From NCBI GenBank assembly GCA_031772625.1, contig CM062820.1, positions 316,170,783 through 316,234,782 on the forward strand: 64,000 nt of DNA, in the 5' to 3' direction. The stretch is from Pinus tabuliformis. Its lineage: Eukaryota > Streptophyta > Pinopsida > Pinales > Pinaceae. The stretch's first letter is position 1, and each line of letters opens with the position of its first letter. Positions 10,861 to 23,122 of the stretch are shown here, piece after piece. The notes below the pieces were generated by a model. That model saw nothing but the letters and a program-made list of their open reading frames with translations. It was not told where the DNA came from and ran no database searches. The translations under genes were made by a program, and so were the position numbers.

Positions 10861-12434
10861 ATGGCATCTCACTCAGTTCCATACCAAACCAGGATGTTGG
10901 TGTCTATGGATTTAGAAAGAAATCATATAAAGTTTTCACTATAGCATCCACTTCAATAGTCTTTGCCTTCAGGTTCTCAGTTCAAATATTTGGATGCTTC
11001 ATTGGACTTAACAAGTGTTCCCCTGCCGGACAAGATAAATTTTCATGGGAAGGTTGGAGAGATGTTGTAGAGTGAGCTTAACAGGAACATAATTTCCATC
11101 AGAAAGTAAGAGAATATGTTTCAAAAGGATGTGGCCAGGTTGAATCAAGAAAAATCCAACTCAAGGGCTCTCTACATGCAGAATGAGAAATTCAAGGATC
11201 TAGTCATGAAGCTAGGAGTGAATCCAGAATATAAAACTGCTTTTGAAGCCCTCCTTCAAAGCTCCCAAACATAAATCTAGGAGTTGAGGCATAAGTTGAA
11301 GATGCCAGGTAGTGATCATGTTCAATCTAAGGAGCTTGCACAGGTAGTAGAAGAGAAGGAGATCCAATCCAAAGAGCTCATTAAGAGGAACAATGAAATA
11401 GTGGCCCTGAAGTAATAATCAATAGTGATGCAAAAGAGAATAGACTCACATATATGTGCATTGACTATGCTTGAAGATCCTGAAAACCCAACTGAACAGC
11501 TCACTAAGACCCTCACTAAGCTCTATCTTTCAGAGGGGGAGCTTAAAAGGGTGTAGAATGATCTAGATGTTGCCTAGAAAAGACTAATGCAGACAGAGAA
11601 TAAGTTAGAGACTGTCTGGACAAATATAGAAATCATTGGTAAGAATCTACAGGAAACAAACCCAGAGATCTCTGAGTTAAAGGTAAGCTGAAAGGAAACA
11701 TGTCCCTTCTGCAAGCCAAGAAACTAGTCTGGGATGAGATCATTGAAGGGGTAAGGAATCACCAGGAGTATATAACCTTGATGGGTGAATAGAGGATTGT
11801 AATGAGAGACTATGAAATCTTCATCCTATCAGCCAAAGAGGAGGGAGAAAAGAACTCCCAAATTTCCAAAAGCTTCATTCATTTTTTGAATGAGAGGCCA
11901 CTCAGTGAGTTGAGGCCCATAGATGTGGTGGACAGAGTAACTACTATCATGGAGATTTCTAAGGTTGTCCAGAAGGAGGAAGCTAGGGTCAAAGTTGAGG
12001 AGTACCTAGAGGTGGTATCAAAGAATGTGGCTGCCTTCAACACCGAGTTTGAAAGGATTTTTAGAGCAGGTTTTCCCAGCTGTTGGGACTTTGTGGGAGT
12101 GATGATCCAGTGGGAAAAATACATCCAAAGGGTAGTGGAGGCAAAAATAAAAGTAGAATCTTCACATGAGAAGACTTCCACTATGAAGGGTAAGGCCATG
12201 GTAAACTATCTAAATAGGTACTTTCAATTGTTGGGGATGGTAAGGACCCTGTTTCGCCCTAGACTGAACTACACAGGTCTGACCAACCTCAAAATTACAT
12301 ATCAACAGTTCTTCTAAGCTCCTCTTCCAGCACCAACATGATGGAAAATATGTGAGTTGTTTGTCAACCCTCTTGTGCTCCAAATCATTGAACCATCTAT
12401 GCAACCTCCGCAACCTGCCTATTGCAACCAATGA
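10861..12434 (+). pseudogene. Decayed coiled-coil-like ORF of unknown family
   Basis: A frame opens with ATG at 10861, seven bases after the family A array ends, and stays readable for about 1.5 kb with scattered TAG/TAA stops and one frameshift near 11690. The longest open piece is 11802-12317 (171 residues). Composition is rich in Glu, Lys, Gln and Leu with many KEE/EEK steps (for example VVEEKEIQSKELIKRNNE), which suggests a long coiled coil. No zinc knuckle, protease or RT motif is visible and I do not recognise the family. It may be an accessory ORF of an older retroelement, as in element B, or a host pseudogene. Losses at Gln codons fit C-to-T decay. Confidence 0.5.
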
Positions 12435-12479
12435 AAATGTAGATCATGTCGATTATGACACTATTATTTCTTGTATTAT

Positions 12480-12746
12480 GTAAATATTTTATTTTCATCC
12501 AAGCAGTTAGGGTTCGGTTATAATAGTTGTGCCACGAAACTTGTTGAGGTTTTTGTTATAATTTTCCATTGTAATGTAATCAAGAAGGAATATTTTGTAA
12601 TGGACTCTACCTCTGAGGCCCTATAAAAACAATTTTATGAGACTGAACCAAAGGTTCAGAATTTTTGGGTTTCCAGGAGAAAAGTTCTATTTACTGTCAA
12701 TGAAATGTATGCTATGTGGAAGATTAATACAAATTTTGGCGATTCC
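12480..12746 (+). repeat. Possible LTR remnant with TATA box and PBS-like end
   Basis: CTATAAAAAC at 12621 resembles an LTR TATA box. About 110 bases on, TAATACA is followed by AATTTTGGCGATTCC, which looks like an LTR end plus a mutated tRNA-Arg-type PBS. No partner LTR was found, so this is tentative. Confidence 0.25.
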
Positions 12747-13817
12747 AGCTCATCTAAATCTGTAGTATGTTCTCTTTTGTGTTTTTTCCATATGTATCTA
12801 TTATTCTTCTCAGATTACATGTAATGGTAGCTGATCAAAGTGTTTTTATGAATTTATAGATTCATCTTAGTCTAATGTTGATGAAAGGTGCCTATATTGA
12901 TATGAAAGCTAATCCTTAAAACGCGTTCCATGTATCGTTTCATTCTAGCCACTTCTTTATGCCATATATTTCACTCTAAATTTTAATGCATCAAATTCTT
13001 AGATTTAAGCCGTGTGTATCTATTTTCCCTCTTACTCAAGTATTCTACCAAAAATACTATAACTACTAAAAAACTATAATTTCATGTGATGTTGGCCACT
13101 ACAGATCGAATGTTAATGCTTCTGTGAGTAATATTTTGCATCAAGATTTTTTCATTTCTCCTCTTAAGGAAGGTTCTAAATTGATTTTCTCTCAAATTGT
13201 TAAATATTGAGTGTGGTGAATTTCCAAAGAATATTTAAGACACTCATAAACATGTCATAGGCATTGGTCTTTTCTCAATCCAAGGGTTGTCTCTAGGAGC
13301 TACAACATCTTATGGTGTCGTTTCTGGGGACAAATCAGAATATGTTCCTTGGGTATGATAGTTGTACACCCCTTGGTAAGGTGAGTAGAAAGTGGTGTGG
13401 GTTGATTATCTCTCACCTTGGTGAATCCACTATCTAAATTCCATTCTCACCACCCTATATTTTAACAGGCCACACACCCACTCAAATACTTCATAACAAA
13501 CAACTCCTCTTATACTTAACCCCGAAAGGATAATATCTAGGAGGATTTGGAAGGAAAAGACCCTTGTCATCCATGTTCCTGTGACCTCTTTTCTAGCAGT
13601 ATCCTCTTCTAGTTCTCAAAAGATTGTGATAAATTGTTTTGGAATATCCTCAAGAAAGTGGTCTACCATTTGGCATATTCTTTTCAAGAGTCATAAACGA
13701 AGAAACCTCTATCAGTTCACCCTCTTTCTCATTTCAAACTGGAGAGGTCAAATACATCCTTATAAATAGTTCTACATAGAGTGTGAATAGCTTCCCAAAC
13801 CAGATCTAGTCAGCTAT
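12747..13817. other. Unannotated AT-rich flank
   Basis: Stops in all frames. No gene, RNA or repeat boundary was recognised. It is the left flank of element B. Confidence 0.5.
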
Positions 13818-14781
13818 TGTTGGCTTGTGGGGGCCTAACCCAGGTTCAACATTAGTTAGCCAAACAAATCCCTACACTACTGATCCTTTCGGCATCACCC
13901 CGCGGAGCGTGGACTGAAGTCGCACCCGAGGAAGTATGGGGGGGTGTTGGAACCAAGTTTCTGCACCCTTGAGATGGATGTGATGTCGGTTTATCCCGGT
14001 TATACCTGCCTGCGTGCAGGTTGCTTAGCCCTCAGTTCAACCTTTTAGTACCTTTGTGGAAGGATACAATCGGCTTTCGCGCAGTCCTAACTAGGGGCTC
14101 ATATACTTTTACACTGCTAGGGCAGTGAGCTATGATATTTCCCAAACTACGCTAAGTATCTTACTTGTCTTATTAATAGATCTTAGTTAGCTTCGTGTAA
14201 ACAGATGTTCTTACTTGCATTCACTTAACCAATACATTTACATATATTCACGCATCATATAAGTATTATCAGTGAAATTCATTCTCAACATAACAAGATG
14301 CATAAATAAGAAATAAAGACACAGAAATTGTAGAATACTTCTCTTTATTGATAATTCCAAACAATTACAAACTCGACCTGCCCTATGCACTCATCTGCAA
14401 GCGTCCGCGCACTCAGTTGCAGACTTCTAGGCCTTTGTGCACTCAGCTACAGAGCCTCTACCTATGCTACAACCCAAAACTTATACTTCTACTCAGAGCT
14501 ATCTCTCCTACATCATATCTTGCTTGATTCCATTATTCAATTATCTGCTATAACTACTAAGATTAGCTCTATTTATACAATCCCATGGTCTGCGGACCAT
14601 GGTTAGATATTCTACAGTCAACATTATATTTTCGAAGTAAGGGTAGACAACCCTATGACTCTTTAACATCTACGCACTCTGTGACCACAAAATGTGGAGT
14701 CTTTACATTTGGATTACAAGATTGGACCAAAATCTGTGCTTTAAGCCACAAAACTACCCTTGGGAGTTCTCGTGCCCAATA
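13818..14781 (-). repeat. Element B 3' LTR
   Basis: It aligns end to end with 24436-25400. Plus-strand start is TGTTGGCTTG; the other end reads CCCAATA, where the partner has CCCAACA. The minus-strand sequence just upstream (GTGTTGGGGACT) is the likely purine tract. Confidence 0.88.
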
Positions 14782-16290
14782 AGTCCCCAACACAAACATC
14801 GTGACTCACCCTTGAGTCACCTATAGGTGTGGATATCTTAGCGCGAAGACCTCCCAGCTCCATCTGGATCACCGCAACATCGGCAGTGCACTGAGCGGCT
14901 GCCTGATGGACTTCTTCCACTCGTTGTTTGGTGATTGTTGCTGAATTGTTGCTCTGAATCTTCTACTGAGCTGCTTGTAGTTTCGCAAGATTTCCTCCAA
15001 TGGAAGCTGTGATCGTGTAACCCTCGTCTATACATGGTTGTAGGCACACTTTTAAGACTACTTCCTTATGCCAAGCAGCATCCACCTGTTCCTTGAGCGC
15101 CTTTGCCTCCTGAATCCGTGCAAGCCTCTGTGTAAGGGAAACTGTCTTTGCAGTCCCTTTTACCTCGTCATACCTTTGTTGTAGCTCATGCGTCTCTGTC
15201 TCCAAGTGCTCTACATTCGGGTCCTCCAGTAGGGTGGTTAGGATCTTGAATGACTGTTCGAACAACTGTATGCAGTCTGCCACTGCACTGTCAACTGTCA
15301 TTATTGTTGTTGTAATAGCAGTGGTATGTTGTTCTGTGACTTCCGGCAGGGTTGAAGGCTTAGCCTTCAACTGTAGTTCTACAATCCGTAGATTCAGCTC
15401 CAACTCAACCCTGTCCATCTCCCCTCGAGCGTCATGCACCCCTGTGGCTAACTTGTGGACACGCGCCTCCACCGGTTCTTCTGCCTGAATGTCCAACTCT
15501 AGGACCATCCGGTAGGATTCCTCTACTACCTACATAATATGCTTGTTTTGCTCTATTGCCTCATCGCGCTGCAAGCCCAACTGATCAATATTGACGTGCT
15601 GCTTGCTCATCACCTATAGAGCATGACTCTCTCGGGCCTTGAGTTCCGCGGTGACTCCATCCTGCAAAAGGTAGAGCGTCTCCCTAGGGAGCGCGGGCAT
15701 GTTCAACCCTACCCCTTTCAAACTACTAACTGTGGGCTTGTTGGACTCCTCTATAGTAAATGCCCCATTTGGTAGCACTATCGTGTTGGTCACCCTTGTG
15801 CACAACATCTCTTCGGCAGCTGAAGTGCCAAGCGCGAGGCTGGTGGACAATGTGCCAGCCTGTGGTGTACAAACCTGCAACTCTTACAGATCTGTTCGGA
15901 GAGCCCCCAATACCAACTGCTACTACTCTTCAAATGATTGGAGGGCCTCCACGATGACATCCCTCACCTTTTCTCCAATATCATGCAAATCCCCTTCAGT
16001 GAGGGTGATTGGGTCGAAAGATGTCTTTGATGCCTTTGCTTTCTTTCATGGCACCGCCTGCTCTCGTGGTCACGGATGCTTGAGTTGGGTGGATGTCGTC
16101 TGCAGGTCCGCACCACCTTGTTCTGTCTCTATTTCTACCTCAATGCCGGGTGAAGGTGACTTCTGTCCTTCGCGCTCTTCTCCTCTTGTCCTCTGTTGTT
16201 CGACCAATTTCGTAGCGTCACGCACTGCCTAGGCCTTAGCCTCTGCTTCCTCCTTTCTGCGCTTTTTTGCCAGCTGCTCGATTTGGAGCT
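14741..16290 (-). pseudogene. Coiled-coil-like extension fused in frame to RT (element B)
   Basis: Right after the RT block LENVGGQE, the same frame continues for about 515 codons with roughly eight stops and no detected frameshift, and ends inside the 3' LTR. It starts with a charged stretch (ETKLQIEQLAKKRRKEEAEA). It continues with a segment around DLHDIGEKVRDVIVEALQSF and a long helical region (15508-14963) rich in Glu, Gln, Leu and Ala, including LETETHELQQRYDEVKGT and IQEAKALKEQVD. No catalytic motif was recognised. In a normal gypsy element RT, RNase H and integrase would follow here. It replaces them, so I infer a chimeric accessory ORF. Whether it arose in the lineage or by a local deletion cannot be told from one copy. 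Confidence 0.55.
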
Positions 16291-17696
16291 TGGTTTCTTC
16301 TTGGCCACCTACATTTTCCAACACTTCATTCGTGAACAGAGTTGGTAAAGGATCATGCACACAAGCATCATTCAGTTTTCTAAGATCCACACATATCCTT
16401 ATTTCATTCTTCTGCTTCTTCTCTTTCACCACCATAGGGCTTACCCAATTGGATTCTTCCATACGCTCAATGATGCCTGCTGCTAGCATTTTTCTAGCTC
16501 TTAGTAGACCTTCTCCTTGTATTTCGGATTTAGGCGGTAAGGCCTCTACTTAACTAGCTTCGTGTTGGGCTTTAGCGTGATCTTCATCACTCCCCAGTCT
16601 CTGATTATTCCTTTCAAATCCGTAAACTTGGTAGGAAATAAGTCCTGATATTCGCGAAGTAATTCAATGACCTTATCCACCATTGCATTGTCCCAATAGT
16701 CTCCAATATTCATGAACTTGGGTTCTGCCTCCGTACCAATGTTCACCTGTCTAGTTTTCACTGGCATGGTTATATAAGTGTTCTCAATTTGTGGTCCTTG
16801 AAGCTCGCAGTGGCCTTCTGTTTCTGGAATGTTAATCTTCTGTGGATCCTCATCCTCTTCTTCAGTAGTTACATTATAAAATTCTAGCGCACGACTCAGT
16901 TGAGTAGCCCATTCAGGCTGCATCACGTTTAAAGGATCCTGCAGTATCCTGAAGATGGCTGCTTTCACCTCTTGTAGCGCTTCATCAATGCTATCAAATC
17001 TGTTCTCAAAACTGAATATCATCATGAATCCCTCGTGCAAGATATCCCATTCACCTATCCCATGGCGAAGCTCTGTTTCTACATACAAATTCATTGGGAT
17101 AACATCCAGGGTATGACAGAATAGGTGAACCCACTCAGGTTGTGGCTTTTCTCCATAAGCCTACATCCATTTGGTTAGATGCGTGCATGGATCATTCTAC
17201 CCATCGTACTTTTCTGTCAGTTGCATCTTAGGCTTCCCAAATTGTGTTTGCATCATTTTCCTACATTCACGCCAATCATCGAAACTTCCCTTGTGCTTAC
17301 CCCACCATCTTGTGAGTGTAGCGTGCAGTGCCCAGTCCAAGGCCTGGAAGCATTTATTTTTTGGAACCTCTCTTTAAAATGCATCCTAAAAGATATCTAC
17401 CTCATTCAGACCATCATAAATAGGCATATTTCTTACCTCTGACGATACACAACGCAGCGATCGGGTCATCATGTTTCAATTCAGCGTAGTTACCTCATGT
17501 AACTGATTCTGCCAACATTCTATTTCTTCGTCGGAGTTTGAAGTGCAGGAACTCTCATGATCCCATGTGATTTGTCCATCCGCAGTGGGATTCACCCAGT
17601 CTTGGTCTCACGCTGTTATCTTATAGATGCAATCCAGATCATCATCACTCTCATAATCGCGGACTGGTTCTGTGTAGTGCGATCCTTCAGCAGGAT
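16291..17696 (-). pseudogene. Element B pol: linker and RT amino-terminal part
   Basis: Minus-strand coding resumes at the A' insertion point with an acidic linker. The region at 17094-16546 ends with REYQDLFPTKFTDLKG, the usual approach to a gypsy RT. RT fingers follow at 16489-16291: GIIERMEESNWVSPMVV, then RICVDLRKLNDACVHDPLP, then VLENVGG. The palm with the YxDD catalytic pair, the connection, RNase H and integrase are all missing because the frame passes into the coiled-coil extension. A stop lies near 16550. The product could not have had polymerase activity. Confidence 0.8.
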
Positions 17697-17701
17697 CCAG
17701 G
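17697..17701. repeat. Target-site duplication CCAGG, left
   Basis: CCAGG directly precedes the TG of element A' and recurs at 21686-21690 directly after its CA end. Confidence 0.92.
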
Positions 17702-18722
17702 TGTTATAGACATATTTGGGCATTGCAACCCCAAACTCATATGTCCATAAACCAAGGGCTCTTTAGTCCCTAAAATTTTTGTCAACTGATTACATCATTT
17801 CCCAGAATTTCCACTTGAAAAACTACTCAAAACTGGCCAAAACTGGACCATACTGACTGCTCCATGGTCAAGGTGTGATGCATATTGGCTGCCACACTAG
17901 CCAAGTGTGATGCATACTAAAATGGCCTTCTGTGGGGTGTGATGAGTGAGAATAGACAAATGGCAGAGACAGTTTGCTAAGTGGAAGCTCATGGAATCTT
18001 CCAAAAACTTCTCTTGTGACACTTGCCTCTCCGAATTCGCCCAGGGATGAGTAAGAGATCAATGAAATCTCCAAGTGGAACCAAGAACTATAAATGGAAT
18101 GACACTAATCAAAAACCTAGCGCTGAGTCACACCCTTGCAAGACATTTGTAAATGGATCCCTCATCTGAGAGATCTAAAGGCTGGAATTTTGTAATTTGT
18201 AAGGAAGTGCTGTTGGTTTATCTGTGAGAAAAGACATTGTATTGTTGGGTGATATTGCTTTTCATGAGGTGGAGAGGGCTTTTATGCTGGGAGGATGATG
18301 CTAGATCAGATAGCTGGGTTGTAATCCTCTCTTCTACTATTAATAAAGTTCTTTGATTTTTCCTCGATATAATCGTGTATTTGTGAATCTTATTGTTTAC
18401 GATTTCAATTGTATGGTCAATGTGTTTCCAATTCTATATTGTTTATGATGTTTTAGATAGATATGCTTTGATGGTATTCTGTTACTTTGACTCTACAGGT
18501 ACTCTTTGAAGTGGGACAAGTAGAGAAGAGTGGTAAATTCTATCAAGGGAAAGAGAAATCAAACAAGGATCAAAGCGGAAGATCCAAGTTAGTCCTCTTT
18601 TCTTCCCTCTTATCTATTACACCTAAAGGAAATCTCGAATTTCTTTGATTGTTTGTTTCTAAGATAGCTACCCATCTTAGTGGGACTAGCAGTTCGAATC
18701 AACACTAGTTTTCCCTGAAACA
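17702..18722 (+). repeat. Element A' 5' LTR
   Basis: TGTTATAGACATATTTGGGC to CCTGAAACA. It lacks about 24 bp present in the 3' LTR (near 20715-20740). A TATA-like CTATAAATGG is at 18088 and an AATAAA signal near 18342. Confidence 0.92.
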
Positions 18723-18725
18723 AAA

Positions 18726-18742
18726 TGGCGACTCTAATGGGG
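18726..18742 (+). promoter_or_regulatory. Element A' primer-binding site (tRNA-Arg type)
   Basis: TGGCGACTCTAATGGGG lies three bases after the LTR. It is a close form of the TGGCGACTCC...TGGGGA site of Tat/Ogre elements. Confidence 0.8.
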
Positions 18743-20640
18743 AACGAATATTTTGTTTTGTTTGTTTATTGTTTGCTTTATAAACTACAGATGGAGCCTG
18801 AAGTTAGCCAGCTAGCCTTCGAAATGCCTTTGCTATGCAATTACGAAGTAGATGAATGTTGCTTTAGTCAATCTCCGGGTTGGTTTATGAACTAAACATC
18901 TGACTTACAAGCATTCTAAGTGCCCTTGTGGTAGCTCATAACCTCATAATATCATACCCCTATACTTTGTTTTTACTGTCCATCATAACTCAGCCTAAAT
19001 CACTGAACTTAGCTGCAAATTTTGAGCAAAAACCAAGCTCAGTTTCGCTCCCTGGTCCATCGCACTGTCTGTAACTAGGCAACCTGTATGCATCGCACCT
19101 CCCGTGTGTTGCAGGTGAGATGCATCCATGTTTCCCTGTGTTGCAGGTATGATGATTGAGTGATACTGTTCCTCTCTTTAGAAGTTGGTTTTTTCCTCTT
19201 GATTTTCAACTTTATTCAATAGTTTTGCTATTCATGATTAGTATCTTCTTAATGAAACCTTCTTCCTTCACATATTTCAGCCTCCATTAGTTAGGAATTG
19301 TAAATATTTTTGTGTATTTGTGAATCATTTACAGTCTTCCTTTGTTGAAAGTAGCTTAATCGAACTGTCGTTTTTTATGCAAGTGTCGTAATTGTCATTT
19401 TCAATCAAAAGAAGAGTGTCATAAAGTCTTCCTCTTCTAGACAGTTTATTGTACTTTTTTCATTGTACCTAATTTGAATTATTAGTATTTGAAGTGTCGA
19501 AAGAAATTTTCAATTCGAAATCGAAAAGTGTCATCTTAGTCTTCCTTTCGTTTTGAAAAGAAATTGTTAAAAATGTCGCTTTAAAAGAAAATAATTCAAA
19601 TCTGTACTTAGCTTTCCTTTTTGGCATTCACACATTAAGGAAGTGGAAAATAAATACATGCATGTGCATTTACATTTTGACTACATGCGGAATATGATTT
19701 AGGAAAGTGCATTTAGTGTGTGCTCTATGCTCTTTGCTAAAAGAAAAATCATAATCTTCTTTCCTTTGTAGCTAGGATTTTCATTGCTAAAAGAAAATAA
19801 ACAATTGTTCCCACTAAACTAGTGTCCACCCTTCATTTTTCATGACTGCCATTCCTGAACCTTATATCATCAGATCGTTTTCACCTCCAGAAAAATCATT
19901 TGCTTCGTTTCGTGTCGTAGATGTGGGATACATCAAGGCCCTCCTATGACAGGTCACTTCTTGTCAACATCAGCTCATTATCCAGGAAGTTGACTTAGAA
20001 ACAACCCTTTCAGTACTTTGAAGCTTGCATGCCTTAACGGAAAGTTTCTCACTTCTGGCGATAGGTTTACATCAATGACCTTCAACTGAAAGATTTTGCG
20101 TGGTGTTTGACATCGGCTCATATATTCACACCACACAAATTGTACTGTAGTACCTTGAGGGTCATTATCATTATCAGTGATTCCTCTCGCGCCTGTTAAC
20201 AGCTTACATTATTGGCTGGTAATCAGGCGATGTCTTTCCATGTTCAACTTCAGAACATATTTTCACATGGATCGACTTGTACAATCGGGTGAAGATTGAA
20301 CGAGTTTGAAGACCCCGGATCTAGTTTCATCCATCCAGGCTGCGATATATTCAGGAACATAAAGACATCAAATGTGCACAAAATCTACACAGATAGTCAT
20401 CTAAGCAAAAGAAGATGACTCTTCATATGAAGAATCACTCTGTCCTATGTACATGAAAATGAATTTATGAAGCTGAGCATGGGAATGCCCGCCTCAGCTA
20501 GATCATGAAAATAATATGATGATGATGTATTGTATTGTATCTTATATAGGTCACCTTCCAGTTCGAATACCTCGGATCCTCATGATAAAGCATTTCACCC
20601 AACATCAGAAGATTTATGACCTCATGCTTTAGGGGGCAAC
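18743..20640 (+). other. Element A' internal region, non-coding, with purine tract
   Basis: No ORF of note. 19380-19560 holds two hairpins with different stems and similar loops (19410-19416/19432-19438 and 19522-19528/19545-19550; loops TGTCATAAAGTCTTC and TGTCATCTTAGTCTTC). 19840-20500 matches the family A 3' internal domain, including GAGCATGGGAATGCCCG at 20479. TTAGGGGGCAAC just before 20641 is the plus-strand primer. Confidence 0.75.
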
Positions 20641-21685
20641 TGTTATAGACATATTTGGGCACTGCAACCCCAAACTCATATGTCCATAAACCAAGGGCTC
20701 TTTAGTCCCTAAAAGTGTTGTTTCATACCCTAAAGGATCATGGTCAACTGATTACATCATTTCCCAGAAGTTCCACCTGAAAAACTACTCAAAACTGGCC
20801 AAAACTAGACCATACTGATTGCTCCATGGTCAAAGTGTGATGCATACTGGCTGCCACACTAGCCAAGTGTGATGCATATTGAAATAGCCTTCTGTGGGGT
20901 GTGATGAGCGAGAATAGACAAATGGCAAAGACAGTTTGCTAAGTGGAAGCTCATGGAATCTTCCAGAAACTTCTCCTGTGACACTTACCTCTCTGAATTC
21001 GCCCAGGGATGAGTAAGAGATCAATGAAATCTCCAAGTGGAACCAAAAACTATCAGTGAAATGACACTAATCAAAAACCCAGAGATGACTCACACCCTTG
21101 CAAGACATCTATAAATGGATCCCTCATCTGAGAGATCTAAAGGCTGGAATTTTGTAATTTGTAAGGAAGTGTTGTTGGTTTATCTGTGATAAAATACATT
21201 GTATTTTTGGGTGATCTTGCTTTTCATGAGGTGAAGAGGGCTTCTATGCTGGGAGGATGATGCTAGATCAGACAACTGGGTTGTAATCCTCTCTTCTACT
21301 ATTAATAAATTTCTTTGATTTTTCCTCCATATAATCGTGTATTTGTGAATATTATTTTTTATGAATGCAATTGTATGGCCAATGTGTTTCTGATTCTGCA
21401 TTTTTTATGATGTTTTAGATAGAGATGCTTTTATGGTTTTCTGTTACTTTGACTCTACAGGTACTCTTTGAAGCGGTACAAGTAGGAGAAGAGTGGAAAA
21501 TTCTATCAAGGGAAAGAGAAATCAAACAAGGATCAAAGCGAAAGATCCAAGTTGGTCGTCTTTTCTTCCCTCTTATCTATTACATCTAAAGGAAATCTCG
21601 AACTACTTTGATTGTTTGTTTCTAAGATAGCTACCCATCTTAGTGGGACTAGCAATTTGAATCAACAATAGTTTTCCCTGAAACA
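20641..21685 (+). repeat. Element A' 3' LTR
   Basis: It pairs with 17702-18722 at high identity by eye. A TCTATAAATGG box near 21109 is mutated in the 5' LTR, while the CTATAAATGG at 18088 is mutated here, so which one served as promoter is unclear. Confidence 0.92.
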
Positions 21686-21731
21686 CCAGGGGTATTATTA
21701 CAGGTAGTGATTTCTTCTCAAAGATCATTTT

Positions 21732-22058
21732 TCACTTCTTCAGATTGATTACCCCACTCATATCAGTAGCGCAATCAATTCCCAGGAGTGCAGGGTAGGG
21801 ATTGTTGTCATTAAAAATCTCTATTACTTCAAAATTTGCCAGCGCGCTCGCTCCCTCAATATCCACAGTCACTACCTGTAGCCACCCCATGGGTATGATT
21901 TTATGCTGCTTCGCCATCCTCAACTGAATTGGAGACCATTGCAGTGCAGGTCTCCCCATTCGCTCCCATGTCTGTTTCGGTATAATATTCACATTTGATC
22001 CCAAATCCAGAATGACTTGATCCATTTCGTATTCTCCGATCTGTGCGGTGAGTCTCAT
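21732..22058 (-). pseudogene. Element B retropepsin-like protease
   Basis: The 108-residue minus-strand frame shows the aspartic protease active-site region as VILDLGSNVNIIPKQTWERMG and the flap/second motif PALLGIDCATDMSG. Retroelement proteases usually have D-(S/T)-G; here the second position is Leu, so activity would be doubtful. It sits between the zinc-knuckle region and the RT part, from which it is now separated by the 4-kb A' insertion. Confidence 0.78.
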
Positions 22059-22148
22059 TTCATGCCCCGTCCTTGTCTTATGCTTTCCGATATTGTGGAC
22101 TACGCGCGGTTCACCTAGCGTGGTCCTAGAACATCTATTGATAAGTTC

Positions 22149-23122
22149 CTATAACCCTTTCACAACCTTATTGTCACGCCGTAACTTCATACAGGTTTCC
22201 AGGAAAGTTGTAAGCATAGAGGGGTCCATCTCCAGCTCAGGCTTATCCTTGCTCACTGAAGTGGAGGCCTCAGTGAAGCTTTTCTTAGCTTCCATGAATG
22301 CTTCACAAGCACAATCCAAATCAAACTCGGCCTCTTTGGTCGGGGCTTTGCGAACCCATGTACTGTGTTTCGGTTGTTTCCCCTTGTCATCTCCTGTCGT
22401 GATTCTGCTTCGGAGCACTATATTTACGTTCAGATCTTCCTCGCGTGGCTTAGACCTCATCATCTACAAGTTCTAAGTCGGGGGAGGTGGCAGCACCCCT
22501 TTGTCACGTATCTTAGCTATCAACGTAGGACAATATTCTATTTCATGATCAAACTACGTGCAGTACTTGCACGACCAGTGCGTCGGATTAGTGCAATCGT
22601 GGGCGTAGTGTCCTGGCCCTCCGCAATCGTAGCAAATCAACTGTCCTCGACCTCTACTAGGTCATCCTCCACCTCTGCTTCGTCCACGCCCCTGAAATCC
22701 TGTTCACGCCATCCCGACATTCTGGTTAAGGGGCCACGTTTCGGCCTTAACCTTGTAGGTGAGAGTTCTATCCATCATCAGTTCATAGCTCCTGCAAGTA
22801 CACTCATCATGTCCCACCGATCTGCAAAAGTTGCAAAAAACAGTTGTGGTGTTTGCACATTCTTCTGTAACAAAAGGTAGTTATCCGTGGCATGTTTTCC
22901 GGCTTCTTGACAAATAACGCACCACAAAGCAAGCGTCGCACTAGGTTCTGCTTGAGCTCCTGGCCTTAAAGGCATCAGTCCTCCTCCTGCAAGGTAATTT
23001 GTAAAGATAGGGCAAGGGTCTTTGTCATGACCCTGACTCTTGCATTTCATGCACCATATCTCTTCACGTACCTCTGGCTGAACTATCTTATCCTGCTTCA
23101 GAATTTGCATATCAAGGCACAA
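22149..23122 (-). pseudogene. Element B gag carboxy-terminal zinc-knuckle region and linker
   Basis: Minus-strand frames contain several Cys/His clusters: CMKCKSQGHDKDPC near 23070, CVICQEAGKHATDN near 22910 and CYDCGGPGHYAHDC near 22620, the last a clean CCHC knuckle. Such knuckles bind element RNA in the capsid. A linker toward the protease reads at 22463-22149. Frames are broken by stops between the segments. Confidence 0.72.

Larger units (their letters stand above)
17702..21685 (+). mobile_element. Complete non-autonomous Tat-like LTR element A'
   Basis: This 3984-bp element has two LTRs (1021 and 1045 bp), a PBS, a purine tract and a perfect 5-bp target duplication. It is inserted in opposite orientation into the pol region of element B. 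Its internal region (18723-20640) has no gag or pol and no long ORF. It shares its LTR terminus TGTTATA, its PBS type and a 3' internal domain with family A, so the two are relatives, but the LTR bodies differ. It is younger than B. Confidence 0.93.
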
